From the NCBI GenBank assembly GCA_018241425.1, contig JAFEDU010000002.1:868001-932000 (forward strand): DNA of 64,000 bases, given 5' to 3'. Below the pieces are notes generated by a model. That model was not told where the DNA came from. It did not search any database and saw only the letters and a list, made by a program, of their open reading frames with translations. The position numbers were made by a program, and so were the translations under genes. Of the stretch, positions 42,311 to 52,864 are shown piece by piece. Position 1 is the first letter of the stretch; each line of letters begins with the position of its first letter. This DNA is from Pseudomonadota bacterium. GTDB lineage: Bacteria > Pseudomonadota > Gammaproteobacteria > Steroidobacterales > Steroidobacteraceae.

Positions 42311-43009
42311 GTGAGCGAGCGGATCGAGGCTCTCGCCCAGAAGGTCGATGCCCAGCTCCGGGGCCGGGTGCGCCGCACGGCCGCGCTCGCGCACGAGCTT
42401 GCTTACGAGACGGATGCGGCGAACCTGCTCTCGGTCTGCCGTACCCTGCGGGACGCGCCCGAGCTCAAGTTCGAGATCCTGGTCGACGTGTCCGGGGTCG
42501 ACTTCCTGCACTACGGGCGCGACGACTGGCAGACCCAGAGCGCCACGCGCTCGGGATTCAGCCGGGCGCGCGTTGCGCACACCGACCGCCCCGACCCGAT
42601 GGAGGCCGGCCGCTTCGCGGTGGTCTACCAGCTGCTGTCCGTCACGCACAACGAGCGCCTGCGGCTTGCGGTACGCGTCGCCGACACCGAGGAGCCGGTG
42701 GTGGACTCGGTGGTCGAGGTGTGGGCGAGCGCCAACTGGTTCGAGCGCGAGACCTTCGACCTGTTCGGGATCCTGTTCCGCGGGCACCCCGACCTGCGCC
42801 GCATCCTCACCGACTACGGCTTCATCGGCCACCCGTTCCGCAAGGACTTCCCGCTGATCGGCAACGTCGAGGTGCGCTACGACGAGGAGAAGGGCCGCGT
42901 CGTCTACCAGCCGGTGAGCATCACCCCGCGCGTGCTGGTGCCGAAGGTGATCCGCCACGACCACCGCTACGAGCCGGCGCTGAAGGATCCCAAGGAGGGC
43001 CCGCGCTGA
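42311..43009 (+). CDS. nuoC: NADH-quinone oxidoreductase subunit C
   Basis: Peripheral-arm subunit that packs against NuoD and NuoB. The 232-residue protein has the 30-kDa signature [27 protein letters not shown] segment and a C-terminal [13 protein letters not shown] stretch. Two starts are possible, TTG 42305 and GTG 42311; AAGGAG at 42295-42300 is closer to the former by spacing, but GTG is the stronger codon. nuoC is separate from nuoD here, unlike the E. coli fusion. The stop overlaps the nuoD ATG. Confidence 0.95.
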   Translation: MSERIEALAQKVDAQLRGRVRRTAALAHELAYETDAANLLSVCRTLRDAPELKFEILVDVSGVDFLHYGRDDWQTQSATRSGFSRARVAHTDRPDPMEAGRFAVVYQLLSVTHNERLRLAVRVADTEEPVVDSVVEVWASANWFERETFDLFGILFRGHPDLRRILTDYGFIGHPFRKDFPLIGNVEVRYDEEKGRVVYQPVSITPRVLVPKVIRHDHRYEPALKDPKEGPR

Positions 43010-44277
43010 TGGCCGCCTCACCGCCTACCGAGATCCGCAACTACACGATGAACTTCGGGCCGCAGCACCCGGCGGCCCACGGCGTGCTGCGCCTGGTGCT
43101 GGAGCTCGACGGCGAAGTGATCCAGAAAGCGGACCCGCACATCGGGCTCCTGCACCGCGGCACCGAGAAACTCGCCGAGTCCAAGCCCTTCAACCAGTCG
43201 ATCGGCTACATGGACCGGCTGGACTACGTCTCCATGATGTGCAACGAGCACGCCTACGTGCTCGCCATCGAGCGGCTGCTGGGGATCGAGGCGCCCGAGC
43301 GGGCGCAGTACATCCGCGTGATGTTCGACGAGATCACCCGCATCCTGAACCACCTGATGTGGCTCGGCGCGCACGGCCTGGACATCGGGGCGATGACCGT
43401 GTTCCTCCTGTGCTTCAAGCAGCGCGAGGAACTCATGGACGTGTACGAGGCGGTCTCCGGCACGCGCATGCACGCGACCTACTACCGCCCCGGCGGTGTG
43501 TACCGCGACCTGCCGGACTCGATGCCCCGCTACCAGGCGTCCAAGTGGCGCTCCGCCAAGGACGCCGCGCGCATGAACGAGGCGCGCTCGGGCACCATGC
43601 TCGACTACATCCAGGCCTTCACTGAGCAGTTCCCGAAGGCGGTGGACGACTACGAGACGCTGCTTACCGACAACCGCATCTGGAAGCAGCGCACGGTCAA
43701 CATCGGCGTGGTGGCGCCCGAGCGCGCGCTGCAGCTGGGGTTCTCCGGTCCGATGCTGCGCGGCTCCGGGTTCGCCTGGGACCTGCGCAAGAAGCAGCCC
43801 TACGAGGTCTACGACCGCATGGACTTCGACATCCCGGTGGGCGTGAACGGCGACTGCTACGACCGCTACCTGGTGCGGGTCGAGGAGATGCGCCAGTCCA
43901 ACCGCATCGTGCGCCAGTGCATCGAGTGGCTGAAGGCCCATCCGGGACCGGTGATGGTCGATGACCGCAAGGTGCGCCCGCCCTCGCGCGAGCACATGAA
44001 AGAGGACATGGAGTCCCTGATCCACCACTTCAAGTTCTTCACCGAAGGGTACGAGGTGCCGGCGGGGGAGACCTACGCGGCGGTCGAGGCGCCCAAGGGC
44101 GAGTTCGGCATCTACCTGGTCTCCGACGGCGCCAACAAGCCCTACCGGCTGAAGTGCCGCGCCCCCGGCTTCCCGCACCTTGCGGCGCTGGAGGAGATGT
44201 CGCGCGGCCACATGCTGGCCGACGTGGTGGCGGTCATCGGCACCCAGGACATCGTTTTCGGGGAAATCGACCGGTGA
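43009..44277 (+). CDS. nuoD: NADH-quinone oxidoreductase subunit D
   Basis: A 49-kDa subunit related to NiFe-hydrogenase large chains, forming part of the quinone site with NuoB. The 422-residue protein shows [23 protein letters not shown] with the quinone-site histidine, [14 protein letters not shown], and a C-terminal [16 protein letters not shown]...DIVFGEIDR end. Translationally coupled to nuoC and nuoE by overlapping stop/start codons. Confidence 0.97.
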   Translation: MAASPPTEIRNYTMNFGPQHPAAHGVLRLVLELDGEVIQKADPHIGLLHRGTEKLAESKPFNQSIGYMDRLDYVSMMCNEHAYVLAIERLLGIEAPERAQYIRVMFDEITRILNHLMWLGAHGLDIGAMTVFLLCFKQREELMDVYEAVSGTRMHATYYRPGGVYRDLPDSMPRYQASKWRSAKDAARMNEARSGTMLDYIQAFTEQFPKAVDDYETLLTDNRIWKQRTVNIGVVAPERALQLGFSGPMLRGSGFAWDLRKKQPYEVYDRMDFDIPVGVNGDCYDRYLVRVEEMRQSNRIVRQCIEWLKAHPGPVMVDDRKVRPPSREHMKEDMESLIHHFKFFTEGYEVPAGETYAAVEAPKGEFGIYLVSDGANKPYRLKCRAPGFPHLAALEEMSRGHMLADVVAVIGTQDIVFGEIDR

Positions 44278-44798
44278 GCCAAGAGAACAGCCAGAACGCA
44301 GGCGTCACGCCCGGGACCGCGGTGCTCTCCGAGCACACGCGGGCCGAGATCGACCACTGGATCGCGAAGTTCCCGCCCGGCCGGCAGCGCTCGGCGTGCA
44401 TCGCCGCGCTGCGCGCCGCGCAGGAGCAGAACCAGGGCTACCTCACGAGCGAGCTCATGGACGCAATCGCCGAGTACCTGAAGCTGCCGCCGATCCAGGT
44501 GTACGAGGTGGCTGCGTTCTACTCGATGTTCGAGACCCACCCGTGCGGCCGCCACCATGTGAGCATCTGCACCAACATCTCCTGCATGCTGAACGGCGGG
44601 GAGGCGCTGGTGGCGCACGCCGAGAAGAAGCTCGGCATCAAGCTCAACGAGAGCACGGCCGACGGCCGGATCTTTCTCAAGCGCGAGGAGGAGTGCCTGG
44701 CCGCCTGCACCGGCGCGCCGATGATGATGGTGGACCACGTATTCCACGAGCACCTGACACCCGAGAAGCTCGACAAGATCCTGGATGAGCTCAAGTGA
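44274..44798 (+). CDS. nuoE: NADH-quinone oxidoreductase subunit E
   Basis: Holds the 2Fe-2S cluster N1a in a thioredoxin-like fold. The 174-residue protein shows the ligands in [12 protein letters not shown] and [11 protein letters not shown], and the helical N-terminal [13 protein letters not shown] segment. The GTG start overlaps the nuoD stop. Confidence 0.96.
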   Translation: MSQENSQNAGVTPGTAVLSEHTRAEIDHWIAKFPPGRQRSACIAALRAAQEQNQGYLTSELMDAIAEYLKLPPIQVYEVAAFYSMFETHPCGRHHVSICTNISCMLNGGEALVAHAEKKLGIKLNESTADGRIFLKREEECLAACTGAPMMMVDHVFHEHLTPEKLDKILDELK

Positions 44799-46138
44799 GC
44801 GACCTGGAAGCCAAGTACGCCGACAAGATGAACCTCACGGTGTTCGAGCCGCTGAAGCTCGAGCGTCCGTGGACCCTCGAGACCTACCGCTCGATCGGCG
44901 GCTACCAGGCGTGGGAGCAGATCCTCAGGGACAAGCCCCCGCGCGAGGAGATCATCGAGAAGGTGAAGGCCTCGGGCCTGCGCGGCCGCGGCGGCGCAGG
45001 CTTCCCGACCGGCACCAAGTGGAGCTTCATGCCGAGGAACTCCCCGGTGCAGAAGTACCTGGTGTGCAACTCGGATGAGAGCGAGCCGGGCACCTGCCAC
45101 GACCGCGACATCCTGCGCTACAACCCGCATTCGGTGATCGAGGGGCTGGCGATCGCCGGCTACTGCACCAACACCACGGTGGCCTACAACTACATCCGCG
45201 GCGAGTTCCTCGGCGAGCCGGTGCCGCGCTTCGAGGCCGCGCTCAAGGAAGCCTATGCGGCGGGGCTCCTGGGCAAGAACGTGAAGGGCAGCGGGGTCGA
45301 CTTCGACCTGCACGCCTACGTGGGTGCCGGCGCCTACATCTGCGGCGAGGAGACCGCGCTGCTGGAGTCCCTCGAGGGCAAGCCCGGGCGCCCGCGCTTC
45401 AAGCCGCCGTTCCCCGCGAACTTCGGCGTCTACGGTGCGCCGACCACGATCAACAACACGCTGAGCTACGCCTCGGTCCCCACCATCCTGCGCAAGGGAC
45501 CGGCCTGGTTTTCGGCCCTGGGGCCGCCGAACTCCGGCGGCACGATGATCTTCTCCATGTCCGGCCACCTCGAGCGGCCGCGCAACATCGAGCTGCCGCT
45601 CGGCGTGCCGTTCGCGGACCTCCTCGAGCTGTGTGGCGGCGTGCGCGGCGGGCGCAAGCTGAAGGCCGTGATCCCCGGCGGCGTCTCGGTGCCGGTGGTG
45701 CCGGGCGAGGTCATGCTCAGGACCAACATGGACTACGACTCGGTAAAGGCCGCGGGCTCCGCGCTCGGCACCGGTGCCTCGATCGTCATGGACGAGACCA
45801 CCTGCATGGTGAAGACGCTCGAGCGGGTGTCGCGCTTCTATTACTCGGAGTCCTGTGGCCAGTGCACCCCGTGCCGCGAGGGCACCGGCTGGATGAACCG
45901 CCTGCTCAAGCGGATGCTGGCCGGCGAGGCGCGCCGCGACGAGCTGGGCCTCCTGCTCGATGTCGCCAACCGCATCGAGGGGCACACCATCTGCGCCTTC
46001 GGGGACGCGGCGGCGTGGCCGGTGCAGAGCTTCCTCAAGCACTACCGGCACGAGTTCGAATACATGATCGACCACGGCGGCCGGAGCATCGTCGCCGAGA
46101 CCCTGGGCGCCGAGGCGGCCCAGGCGGCTGTGGCTTAA
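44795..46138 (+). CDS. nuoF: NADH-quinone oxidoreductase subunit F (NADH/FMN-binding)
   Basis: Binds NADH and FMN and carries the 4Fe-4S cluster N3. The 447-residue protein has the glycine-rich FMN/NADH motifs [16 protein letters not shown] and [19 protein letters not shown], and the N3 ligands in [11 protein letters not shown] followed by a later cysteine in [16 protein letters not shown] start overlaps the nuoE stop. Confidence 0.97.
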   Translation: MSDLEAKYADKMNLTVFEPLKLERPWTLETYRSIGGYQAWEQILRDKPPREEIIEKVKASGLRGRGGAGFPTGTKWSFMPRNSPVQKYLVCNSDESEPGTCHDRDILRYNPHSVIEGLAIAGYCTNTTVAYNYIRGEFLGEPVPRFEAALKEAYAAGLLGKNVKGSGVDFDLHAYVGAGAYICGEETALLESLEGKPGRPRFKPPFPANFGVYGAPTTINNTLSYASVPTILRKGPAWFSALGPPNSGGTMIFSMSGHLERPRNIELPLGVPFADLLELCGGVRGGRKLKAVIPGGVSVPVVPGEVMLRTNMDYDSVKAAGSALGTGASIVMDETTCMVKTLERVSRFYYSESCGQCTPCREGTGWMNRLLKRMLAGEARRDELGLLLDVANRIEGHTICAFGDAAAWPVQSFLKHYRHEFEYMIDHGGRSIVAETLGAEAAQAAVA

Positions 46139-46158
46139 GGCACGGAAACACTGCATTC

Positions 46159-48330
46159 ATGGCGGACGAGCTGGTCAACATCGAGATCGACGGCGTAGCG
46201 GTCAAGGCGAAGAAGGGCGACATGCTCATCCGCGCCACCGACGCGGCGGGCGCCTACGTGCCGCGCTTCTGCTACCACGAGAAGCTCAAGGTCGCCGCCA
46301 ACTGCCGCATGTGCCTGGTGGAGATCGAGAAGGCTCCGAAGCCCATGCCGGCCTGCGCGACCCCGATTACGGATGGCATGAAGGTGTTCACCAAGTCGCC
46401 CAAGGCGATCGGGGCGCAGCGCGCCACGATGGAGTTCCTGCTGATCAACCACCCGCTCGACTGCCCGATATGCGACCAGGGCGGGGAGTGCGAGCTGCAG
46501 GACCTGGCCGTGGGCTTTGGCCGCGACGCCTCGCGCTACCACGAGGGCAAGCGCTCGGTGCAGGACGAGAATCTGGGCCCCCTGATCGCGACCGACATGA
46601 CGCGCTGCATCCAGTGCACGCGCTGCGTGCGGTTCACCGAGGAGATCGCGGGGATCCAGGAGCTCGGCATGGTCGGCCGCGGCGAGCACGTCGCCGTGCG
46701 CACCTACATCGAGAGCACGGTCAACCACGAGCTGTCCGGCAACGTCATCGACCTGTGCCCGGTGGGGGCGCTGGTGTCCAAGCCCTACCGCTTCAGCGCG
46801 CGCGCCTGGGAGATGAGCTCGACCCCGCTCATCGCGCCACACGACTGCCTGGGGACGAACGTGTTCGGGCACGTGCTGCGCGGGCACCTGAAGCGCGTCG
46901 TACCGCGCGAGAACGAGGACATCAACGAGATCTGGATCGCCGACCGCGACCGCTTCAGCTACGAGGGGGTCTACAGCCCCGACCGGCTCATGAAGCCGAT
47001 GGTGCGCGAGGGCGGAGAGTGGGTCGAGACGGGCTGGGAGGTCGCCCTCACGCGCGTCGCCGAGGGACTTGCGGCCCGCGGCGCGGATCTGGGCGTGCTG
47101 GTGAGCCCGACCGCGACGCTCGAGGAGCTGTACTTGAGCCAGCGCCTGGCGCGGGGACTGAAGAGCCACAACGTCGACCACCGCCTGCGGCAGCGCGACT
47201 TCCGCGACGCGGCCGCCGACCCGGTGATCCCGGGACTGGGCCTGCACGTTGGCGACGTCGACAACCTGAACGGGCTCCTGGTCATCGGCGCAAACCTGCG
47301 CCGCGAGGCGCCGCTGCTCGCGCACCACGTGCGCAAGGCGTCCCTCAAGGGCGCCCAGGTGGCGTTCCTCAACCCGGCGCGCTTCCCGTACCTGTTCCCG
47401 GTCAAGGCCTACCGCACGGCGGCCGGGCAGGAGTTCGTGGACGAGCTGGCGGCGGTGCTCGCCGCGGCCGCGGAACTCACCGGCAAGAGCGTGCCCTCGC
47501 ACCTGGCTGCGGTGGTCGCGCGCGCGAAGGTCACCGACGAGCACCGGGCGCTCGCGCAGGTGCTGAGCGCCGGCGAGAAGCGTGGCGTGTGGATGGGGGC
47601 CCTCGCGGCACGCCACCCGCGCTTCATCGACATCCGCTCGCTGGCCGCGGCGCTCGCGAGCCTCACCGGCGCAGGCCTCGGCCGCATCACGGAAGGCGCC
47701 AACTCGATCGGCGCCCACCTGGCCGGCGCGCTGCCGCACCGCGAGGCCGGCGGGCGGCCCGTCAACGCCCCGGGGCTCAATGCGCGCCAGATGCTGCAGC
47801 AGAGCCTCAAGGCCTATCTCCTGGTCGGGGGCATCGAGCCGAGCCTCGACACGCTGGAGCCCGAGGCGCTTCGGACCTTGAGCAAGGCGCAGTTCGTGGT
47901 GGCGGTGAGCCCCTACGCCAGCGAGGAACTGAAGAGCCTCGCCCACGTGCTGCTGCCGATGGGCACCTTCGCCGAGACTTCTGGCACCTTCGTGAACTGC
48001 TCCGGCCAGTGGCAGACCCAGGCCGGTGCGGCGCTCCCGGTCGGCGAGGCGCGCCCGGGGTGGAAGATCCTGCGCGTGCTGGGGAACCTCCTCAACCTGC
48101 CGAACTTTGACTACCAGTCCTCCGAGGACGTGCTCGCCGAGGTGCGCGCGCGCTGCGCGGACGTGAAGCCCGCGCCCTACCAGGGCACGCACGCCGTGGC
48201 CGACGGCCCCGGCGGGGCCGACGGCGAGGCCTGGGTCGACGTGCCGATGTACCAGACCGACGCCCTCGTGCGCCGCGCGCCCTCGCTGCAGCGCACGCGC
48301 GAGGGGCGCACGGCTGCGGTGGTCTACTAG
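46159..48330 (+). CDS. nuoG: NADH-quinone oxidoreductase subunit G
   Basis: The large peripheral subunit with several iron-sulfur clusters. The 723-residue protein begins with a 2Fe-2S ferredoxin domain ([16 protein letters not shown], then ACATPI), a His-Cys3 cluster segment ([18 protein letters not shown]), a 4Fe-4S segment ([13 protein letters not shown] with a later DLCPVGAL), and a long molybdopterin-oxidoreductase-like C-terminal part that is Ala-rich and less conserved. ATG 46159 lies 20 bp after nuoF. Confidence 0.95.
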   Translation: MADELVNIEIDGVAVKAKKGDMLIRATDAAGAYVPRFCYHEKLKVAANCRMCLVEIEKAPKPMPACATPITDGMKVFTKSPKAIGAQRATMEFLLINHPLDCPICDQGGECELQDLAVGFGRDASRYHEGKRSVQDENLGPLIATDMTRCIQCTRCVRFTEEIAGIQELGMVGRGEHVAVRTYIESTVNHELSGNVIDLCPVGALVSKPYRFSARAWEMSSTPLIAPHDCLGTNVFGHVLRGHLKRVVPRENEDINEIWIADRDRFSYEGVYSPDRLMKPMVREGGEWVETGWEVALTRVAEGLAARGADLGVLVSPTATLEELYLSQRLARGLKSHNVDHRLRQRDFRDAAADPVIPGLGLHVGDVDNLNGLLVIGANLRREAPLLAHHVRKASLKGAQVAFLNPARFPYLFPVKAYRTAAGQEFVDELAAVLAAAAELTGKSVPSHLAAVVARAKVTDEHRALAQVLSAGEKRGVWMGALAARHPRFIDIRSLAAALASLTGAGLGRITEGANSIGAHLAGALPHREAGGRPVNAPGLNARQMLQQSLKAYLLVGGIEPSLDTLEPEALRTLSKAQFVVAVSPYASEELKSLAHVLLPMGTFAETSGTFVNCSGQWQTQAGAALPVGEARPGWKILRVLGNLLNLPNFDYQSSEDVLAEVRARCADVKPAPYQGTHAVADGPGGADGEAWVDVPMYQTDALVRRAPSLQRTREGRTAAVVY

Positions 48331-48347
48331 GAAGGGCGCCCCCGATC

Positions 48348-49418
48348 GTGCTGGAGAAATTCAACAGCCTGTGGGACTCGCTCCCGAGCTACGTCCAGTC
48401 GCTCGTGTGGATCGTGATCGTGACCGTGGTGCTGATCCTGTGCGTCGCGTTCCTGACGCTGTGGGAGCGCAAGGTCATCGGCTGGATGCAGCTGCGCCGC
48501 GGGCCGAACCGGGTGCGCATCCTGGGGTTCCTGCCGGGGTTCGGGCAGCCGTTCGCGGACGTCATCAAGCTCCTCATCAAGGAGGTGGTGATCCCGGCCC
48601 GCGCCAACAAGATCCTGTTCCGCCTGGCGCCGATGATCGCGCTCATCCCGGCGTTCGCCGCCTGGGCGGTGATCCCGCTGTCGCCGCAGCTGGTGATCTC
48701 CAAGGCGGACGCGGGCCTCTTGTACCTGCTGTCGCTCACCTCGATGGGCGTGTACGGCGTCATCATCGCTGGCTGGGCGGCAAACTCGAAGTACGCCTTC
48801 CTGGGAGCCATGCGCTCGGCCGCGCAGATGGTGGCCTACGAGATCGCCATGGGATTTGCGCTCGTCGGGGTCCTCATGGCCACCGGCAGCATGAACCTCG
48901 GCAAGATCGTCGAGAGCCAGGCCGGCGGGGTGGGCTCGTGGAACTGGCTGTGGCTGTTCCCGCTGCTGGCCGTGTATTTCATCTCCGGCGTCGCCGAGAC
49001 CAACCGCGCGCCCTTCGACGTCGCCGAGGGCGAGTCGGAGATCGTGGCCGGCTTCCACGTCGAGTACTCGGGGATCGCGTTCGCGCTGTTCTTCCTCGCC
49101 GAGTACGCGAACATGATCCTGATCTCGGCCCTGACCGCGGTGTTCTTCTTCGGCGGCTGGCAGGGGCCGTTCGAGGGCTGGCCGGTGCTGGGCGCGACCT
49201 TCCTCGGCGCGCCGAGCTTCGCGTGGCTGTTCCTCAAGGTCTTCTGCCTGGTGTTCCTGTTCCTGTGGTTCCGCGCCACCTTCCCGCGCTACCGCTACGA
49301 CCAGATCATGCGCTTGGGCTGGAAGGCGCTGATCCCGGTCACGCTGGTGTGGATCGGCGTCGAGATGGTAATGGCGATCTACCGCGTCGGCCCCTGGGCC
49401 CGCCCCTGGTACCACTGA
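48348..49418 (+). CDS. nuoH: NADH-quinone oxidoreductase subunit H
   Basis: Membrane subunit contacting the quinone channel. The 356-residue protein has about eight helices and the conserved [21 protein letters not shown] loop, PFADVIKLL, and the acidic [30 protein letters not shown] loop near the quinone entrance. GTG start 48348, 17 bp after nuoG. Confidence 0.97.
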   Translation: MLEKFNSLWDSLPSYVQSLVWIVIVTVVLILCVAFLTLWERKVIGWMQLRRGPNRVRILGFLPGFGQPFADVIKLLIKEVVIPARANKILFRLAPMIALIPAFAAWAVIPLSPQLVISKADAGLLYLLSLTSMGVYGVIIAGWAANSKYAFLGAMRSAAQMVAYEIAMGFALVGVLMATGSMNLGKIVESQAGGVGSWNWLWLFPLLAVYFISGVAETNRAPFDVAEGESEIVAGFHVEYSGIAFALFFLAEYANMILISALTAVFFFGGWQGPFEGWPVLGATFLGAPSFAWLFLKVFCLVFLFLWFRATFPRYRYDQIMRLGWKALIPVTLVWIGVEMVMAIYRVGPWARPWYH

Positions 49419-49419
49419 T

Positions 49420-49902
49420 ATGGCACTGAATCCCTTCAAGACGCTGCTATTGCCGGAGCTCCTCAAGGGCATGTGGCTCACGCGCCGCACGCTGTTCGAG
49501 CCGAAGTACACGCTCAACTACCCGGAGGAGAAGACCCCGCAGTCGCCGCGCTTCCGCGGGCTGCACGCGCAGCGCCGTTACGCCAACGGCCAGGAGCGCT
49601 GCATCGCCTGCAAGCTGTGCGAGGCGGTGTGCCCGGCGGTGTGCATCACCATTGACTCGGAAGTGGCGGCGGACGGCACGCGGCGCACCACGCGCTACGA
49701 CATCGACCTCTTCAAGTGCATCTACTGCGGCTTCTGCGAGGAGGCCTGCCCCGTGGATGCCATCGTGCTCACCCGCATCCACGAGTACCACATGGAGAAG
49801 CGCGGCGAGAACATCATGAGCAAGGACAAGCTGCTCGCGGTGGGGGAGCGCTACGAGGCCATGATCGCCACCGACAAGGCCGCGGACGCCCCGTACCGGT
49901 GA
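49420..49902 (+). CDS. nuoI: NADH-quinone oxidoreductase subunit I
   Basis: An 8Fe ferredoxin-type subunit carrying clusters N6a and N6b. The 160-residue protein has two C-x2-C-x2-C-x3-C motifs, [12 protein letters not shown] and [12 protein letters not shown], preceded by the [16 protein letters not shown] segment. ATG lies one base after the nuoH stop. Confidence 0.97.
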   Translation: MALNPFKTLLLPELLKGMWLTRRTLFEPKYTLNYPEEKTPQSPRFRGLHAQRRYANGQERCIACKLCEAVCPAVCITIDSEVAADGTRRTTRYDIDLFKCIYCGFCEEACPVDAIVLTRIHEYHMEKRGENIMSKDKLLAVGERYEAMIATDKAADAPYR

Positions 49903-49909
49903 TGACGCC

Positions 49910-50515
49910 ATGCTGATCCAGATCCTGTTCCACGTCTTCGCCGCCATCCTGGTGGTTTCCGCCATCGGGGTGATCACCACCCGCAACCCGGTGTTCTCGG
50001 CGCTCGCCCTGGTCATGTGCTTCGTGACCTCGGCGGCCATCTGGCTCCTGATCGAGGCGGAGTTCCTGGCCGTGGTGCTGGTGCTCGTCTACGTGGGCGC
50101 GGTCATGGTGCTGTTCCTGTTCGTGGTCATGATGCTCGACATCGATCTTGCCGAGCTGCGCCAGGGCTTCACGCGCTTCGCCTGGCTCGGCTGGATCACC
50201 GCGCTCGCGGTCATCATCGAGATCGCGGGCGTCGTGTGGGCCAAGGGCGGCCTCGGCGTGGACGTCACGCGCGGGGCGACCCCGCTGCCGGCCGACTACA
50301 GCAACACGCTCGAGCTGGGCAAGCTCCTCTACGGCCGCTATGCGTACCCGCTGGAGCTTGCGGCCATGCTGCTTCTGGTGGCGATCGTCGCCGCCATCGC
50401 GCTCACCATGCGCCACCGCGCGGGGCTCAAGAAGCAGGACGTCGATGCGCAGGTCGCGGTGCGCGCCGCCGACCGGGTGCGGCTGGTCAAGATGGATCCG
50501 GAGAAGCGCCCATGA
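49910..50515 (+). CDS. nuoJ: NADH-quinone oxidoreductase subunit J
   Basis: A 201-residue membrane subunit with about five helices. The conserved third helix region [26 protein letters not shown] is clear. The stop overlaps the start of nuoK (ATGA). Confidence 0.95.
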   Translation: MLIQILFHVFAAILVVSAIGVITTRNPVFSALALVMCFVTSAAIWLLIEAEFLAVVLVLVYVGAVMVLFLFVVMMLDIDLAELRQGFTRFAWLGWITALAVIIEIAGVVWAKGGLGVDVTRGATPLPADYSNTLELGKLLYGRYAYPLELAAMLLLVAIVAAIALTMRHRAGLKKQDVDAQVAVRAADRVRLVKMDPEKRP

Positions 50516-50817
50516 TCACGCTCGCGCAGCTGCTCACCCTCTCGGCCATCCTGTTCTCGATCGCGGTCGCGGGCATCTTCCTCAACCGCAAGAACGTGAT
50601 CCTGCTGCTGATGTGCGTCGAGCTCCTGCTGCTCGCGGCGAACTTCAACTTCATCGCCTTCTCGCGCTACCTGTCCGACTTGAATGGCCAGGTATTCGTG
50701 TTCTTCGTGCTGACGGTGGCGGCGGCGGAGTCCGCGATTGGCCTTGCGATCCTCGTGGTGCTGTTCCGTGAGCGCCGCAGCATCAACGTCGAAGACCTGA
50801 ACACGCTGAAAGGGTAA
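50512..50817 (+). CDS. nuoK: NADH-quinone oxidoreductase subunit K
   Basis: A small (101-residue) three-helix membrane subunit homologous to MrpC. It has the two conserved buried glutamates: the first in [15 protein letters not shown] and the second in [15 protein letters not shown]. Coupled to nuoJ by overlap. Confidence 0.96.
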   Translation: MITLAQLLTLSAILFSIAVAGIFLNRKNVILLLMCVELLLLAANFNFIAFSRYLSDLNGQVFVFFVLTVAAAESAIGLAILVVLFRERRSINVEDLNTLKG

Positions 50818-50831
50818 GCGTCGATACCCCC

Positions 50832-52850
50832 ATGAACCCGAATGTGCTCATCGCCATCCCGCTCCTGCCGCTGACGGCCTCGATCATCGCGGGGCTCTTC
50901 GGTCGCATCGTCGGGCGGGTGGGCGCGCACCTCGTCACCATCGCAGGCGTTGCCGTGAGCTGCTGGCTGTCCTTAGGAGTCCTGCGGGGCCTGTACTTCG
51001 ACGGGGCGCCGGCCTTCGACGGCCCGGTGTACACCTGGCTGGTGAGCGACGGCATGCACATGCAGGTCGGGTTCCTCGTCGACCGCCTGACCGCGCTCAT
51101 GATGGTCGTGGTGACCTTCGTGTCGCTGTGCGTGCACGTCTACACCATCGGTTACATGCGCGACGACCCGGGTTACACGCGCTTCTTCAGCTACATCTCG
51201 CTGTTCACCTTCGCCATGCTGATGCTGGTGATGGCGAATAACTTCATGCAGCTGTTCTTCGGCTGGGAGGCCGTGGGCGTCGTCTCCTACCTCCTGATCG
51301 GCTTCTGGTACACCCGCCCGAGCGCGATCTTCGCGAACCTGAAGGCGTTCCTGGTCAACCGCATCGGCGACTTCGGCTTCGTGCTGGGGATCGCCGGCAT
51401 CGCCTACTTCACCAACTCGCTGCACTACGCGGACGCCTTCCGCGCCGCCCCGCAGATCGCCGCCGCGACCCTGCCGCTGTCACCGACCTTGAGCGTGAAC
51501 GCACTCACGCTCATCTGCGTGTGCCTTTTCATCGGCGCCATGGGCAAGTCCGCCCAGGTGCCGCTGCACGTGTGGCTCCCGGACTCGATGGAGGGCCCGA
51601 CGCCGATCTCGGCCCTCATCCATGCCGCGACCATGGTGACCGCCGGTATCTTCATGGTGGCACGCATGTCGCCGCTGTTCGAGTACTCCGACGCGGCCCT
51701 GTCGTTCGTGCTCATCATCGGGGCGACCACCGCGTTCTTCATGGGCCTCCTGGGTGTCGTCAACAATGACATCAAGCGCGTCGTGGCCTACTCGACGCTG
51801 TCCCAGCTCGGATACATGACCGTGGCCCTGGGCGTCTCCGCCTACAGCGCCGGGATGTTCCACCTCATGACGCACGCCTTCTTCAAGGCGCTGCTGTTCC
51901 TTGCCGCAGGCTCGGTGATCATCGGCATGCACCACGAGCAGGACATGCGCAGGATGGGCGGACTTGCGAAGTACATGCCCATCACGGCGGTCACCTGCTG
52001 GATCGGGGCGCTGGCGCTCATCGGCACGCCGTTCTTCTCCGGGTTCTACTCCAAGGACGCGATCATCGAGGCGGTCGGCGAGTCGCACCGCTACGGGGCG
52101 ACTTACGCCTACTGGTGCGTACTGGCGGGCGTGTTCGTGACGGCGCTCTATACGTTCCGCATGATCTTCATGACCTTCCATGGGCCGGAGCGCTTCCGGG
52201 AGCAGGGCGGCCACGACCACGGCCACGACGCTCATGGCCACGACGAGGGACACCACGGGGTGCATGAGCCGCACGAGAGCCCGTGGGTCGTGACGGTTCC
52301 GCTGATCGCGCTCGCGATCCCGTCGGTGATCATCGGCTTCCTGACCGCGGGCACGGTGCTCTACGGGAGCTACTTCGGCGGGGCGATCTTCGTGCGCGAG
52401 GGCAACAACGTGGTGGCGAAGGTCGGGGAGGAGTTCGGCAACGCGCTGAGCGCCGGCCTGCACGGGTTCTTCACCCTGCCGTTTGCGCTGGCGCTCGCCG
52501 GGGTGATAACCGCGTGGGTGTTCTTCCTGTGGCGCCCGGAGCTCGCCAACCGTGCCGCCCGGCGCCTGCACGGGCTCCGCAGCGTGCTCCTTCACAAGTA
52601 CTACTTCGACTGGTTCAACGAGCACGTGATCGCTGCGCTCACGCGCGGCATCGGGGTCGTGCTGTGGAAGGGCGGGGACCAGGTCCTGATAGACGGGGCG
52701 CTCGTCAACGGCACGGCCCACACGGTCGGCTGGTTCGGCGGCATCGTGCGCCGCGTGCAGAGCGGCTACCTGTACTCCTACGCGTTCTGGATGATGATCG
52801 GCCTTGCGGTGCTGCTCGGCTGGTTCCTCGCCCACGCCAACGGCGGATAA
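50832..52850 (+). CDS. nuoL: NADH-quinone oxidoreductase subunit L
   Basis: The distal antiporter-like proton-pumping subunit, 672 residues with about 15-16 helices and the long lateral helix at the C-terminus. Motifs: FFGWEAVGVVSYLLIGFW with the TM5 glutamate, GKSAQVPLHVWLPDSMEGPTPISALIHAATMVTAG, and NDIKRVVAYSTLSQLGYM. A histidine-rich loop of nine His within residues 459-479 (nt about 52206-52268) lies between helices and might bind metal. Confidence 0.97.
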   Translation: MNPNVLIAIPLLPLTASIIAGLFGRIVGRVGAHLVTIAGVAVSCWLSLGVLRGLYFDGAPAFDGPVYTWLVSDGMHMQVGFLVDRLTALMMVVVTFVSLCVHVYTIGYMRDDPGYTRFFSYISLFTFAMLMLVMANNFMQLFFGWEAVGVVSYLLIGFWYTRPSAIFANLKAFLVNRIGDFGFVLGIAGIAYFTNSLHYADAFRAAPQIAAATLPLSPTLSVNALTLICVCLFIGAMGKSAQVPLHVWLPDSMEGPTPISALIHAATMVTAGIFMVARMSPLFEYSDAALSFVLIIGATTAFFMGLLGVVNNDIKRVVAYSTLSQLGYMTVALGVSAYSAGMFHLMTHAFFKALLFLAAGSVIIGMHHEQDMRRMGGLAKYMPITAVTCWIGALALIGTPFFSGFYSKDAIIEAVGESHRYGATYAYWCVLAGVFVTALYTFRMIFMTFHGPERFREQGGHDHGHDAHGHDEGHHGVHEPHESPWVVTVPLIALAIPSVIIGFLTAGTVLYGSYFGGAIFVREGNNVVAKVGEEFGNALSAGLHGFFTLPFALALAGVITAWVFFLWRPELANRAARRLHGLRSVLLHKYYFDWFNEHVIAALTRGIGVVLWKGGDQVLIDGALVNGTAHTVGWFGGIVRRVQSGYLYSYAFWMMIGLAVLLGWFLAHANGG

Positions 52851-52864
52851 GAAAAGTCACAACG

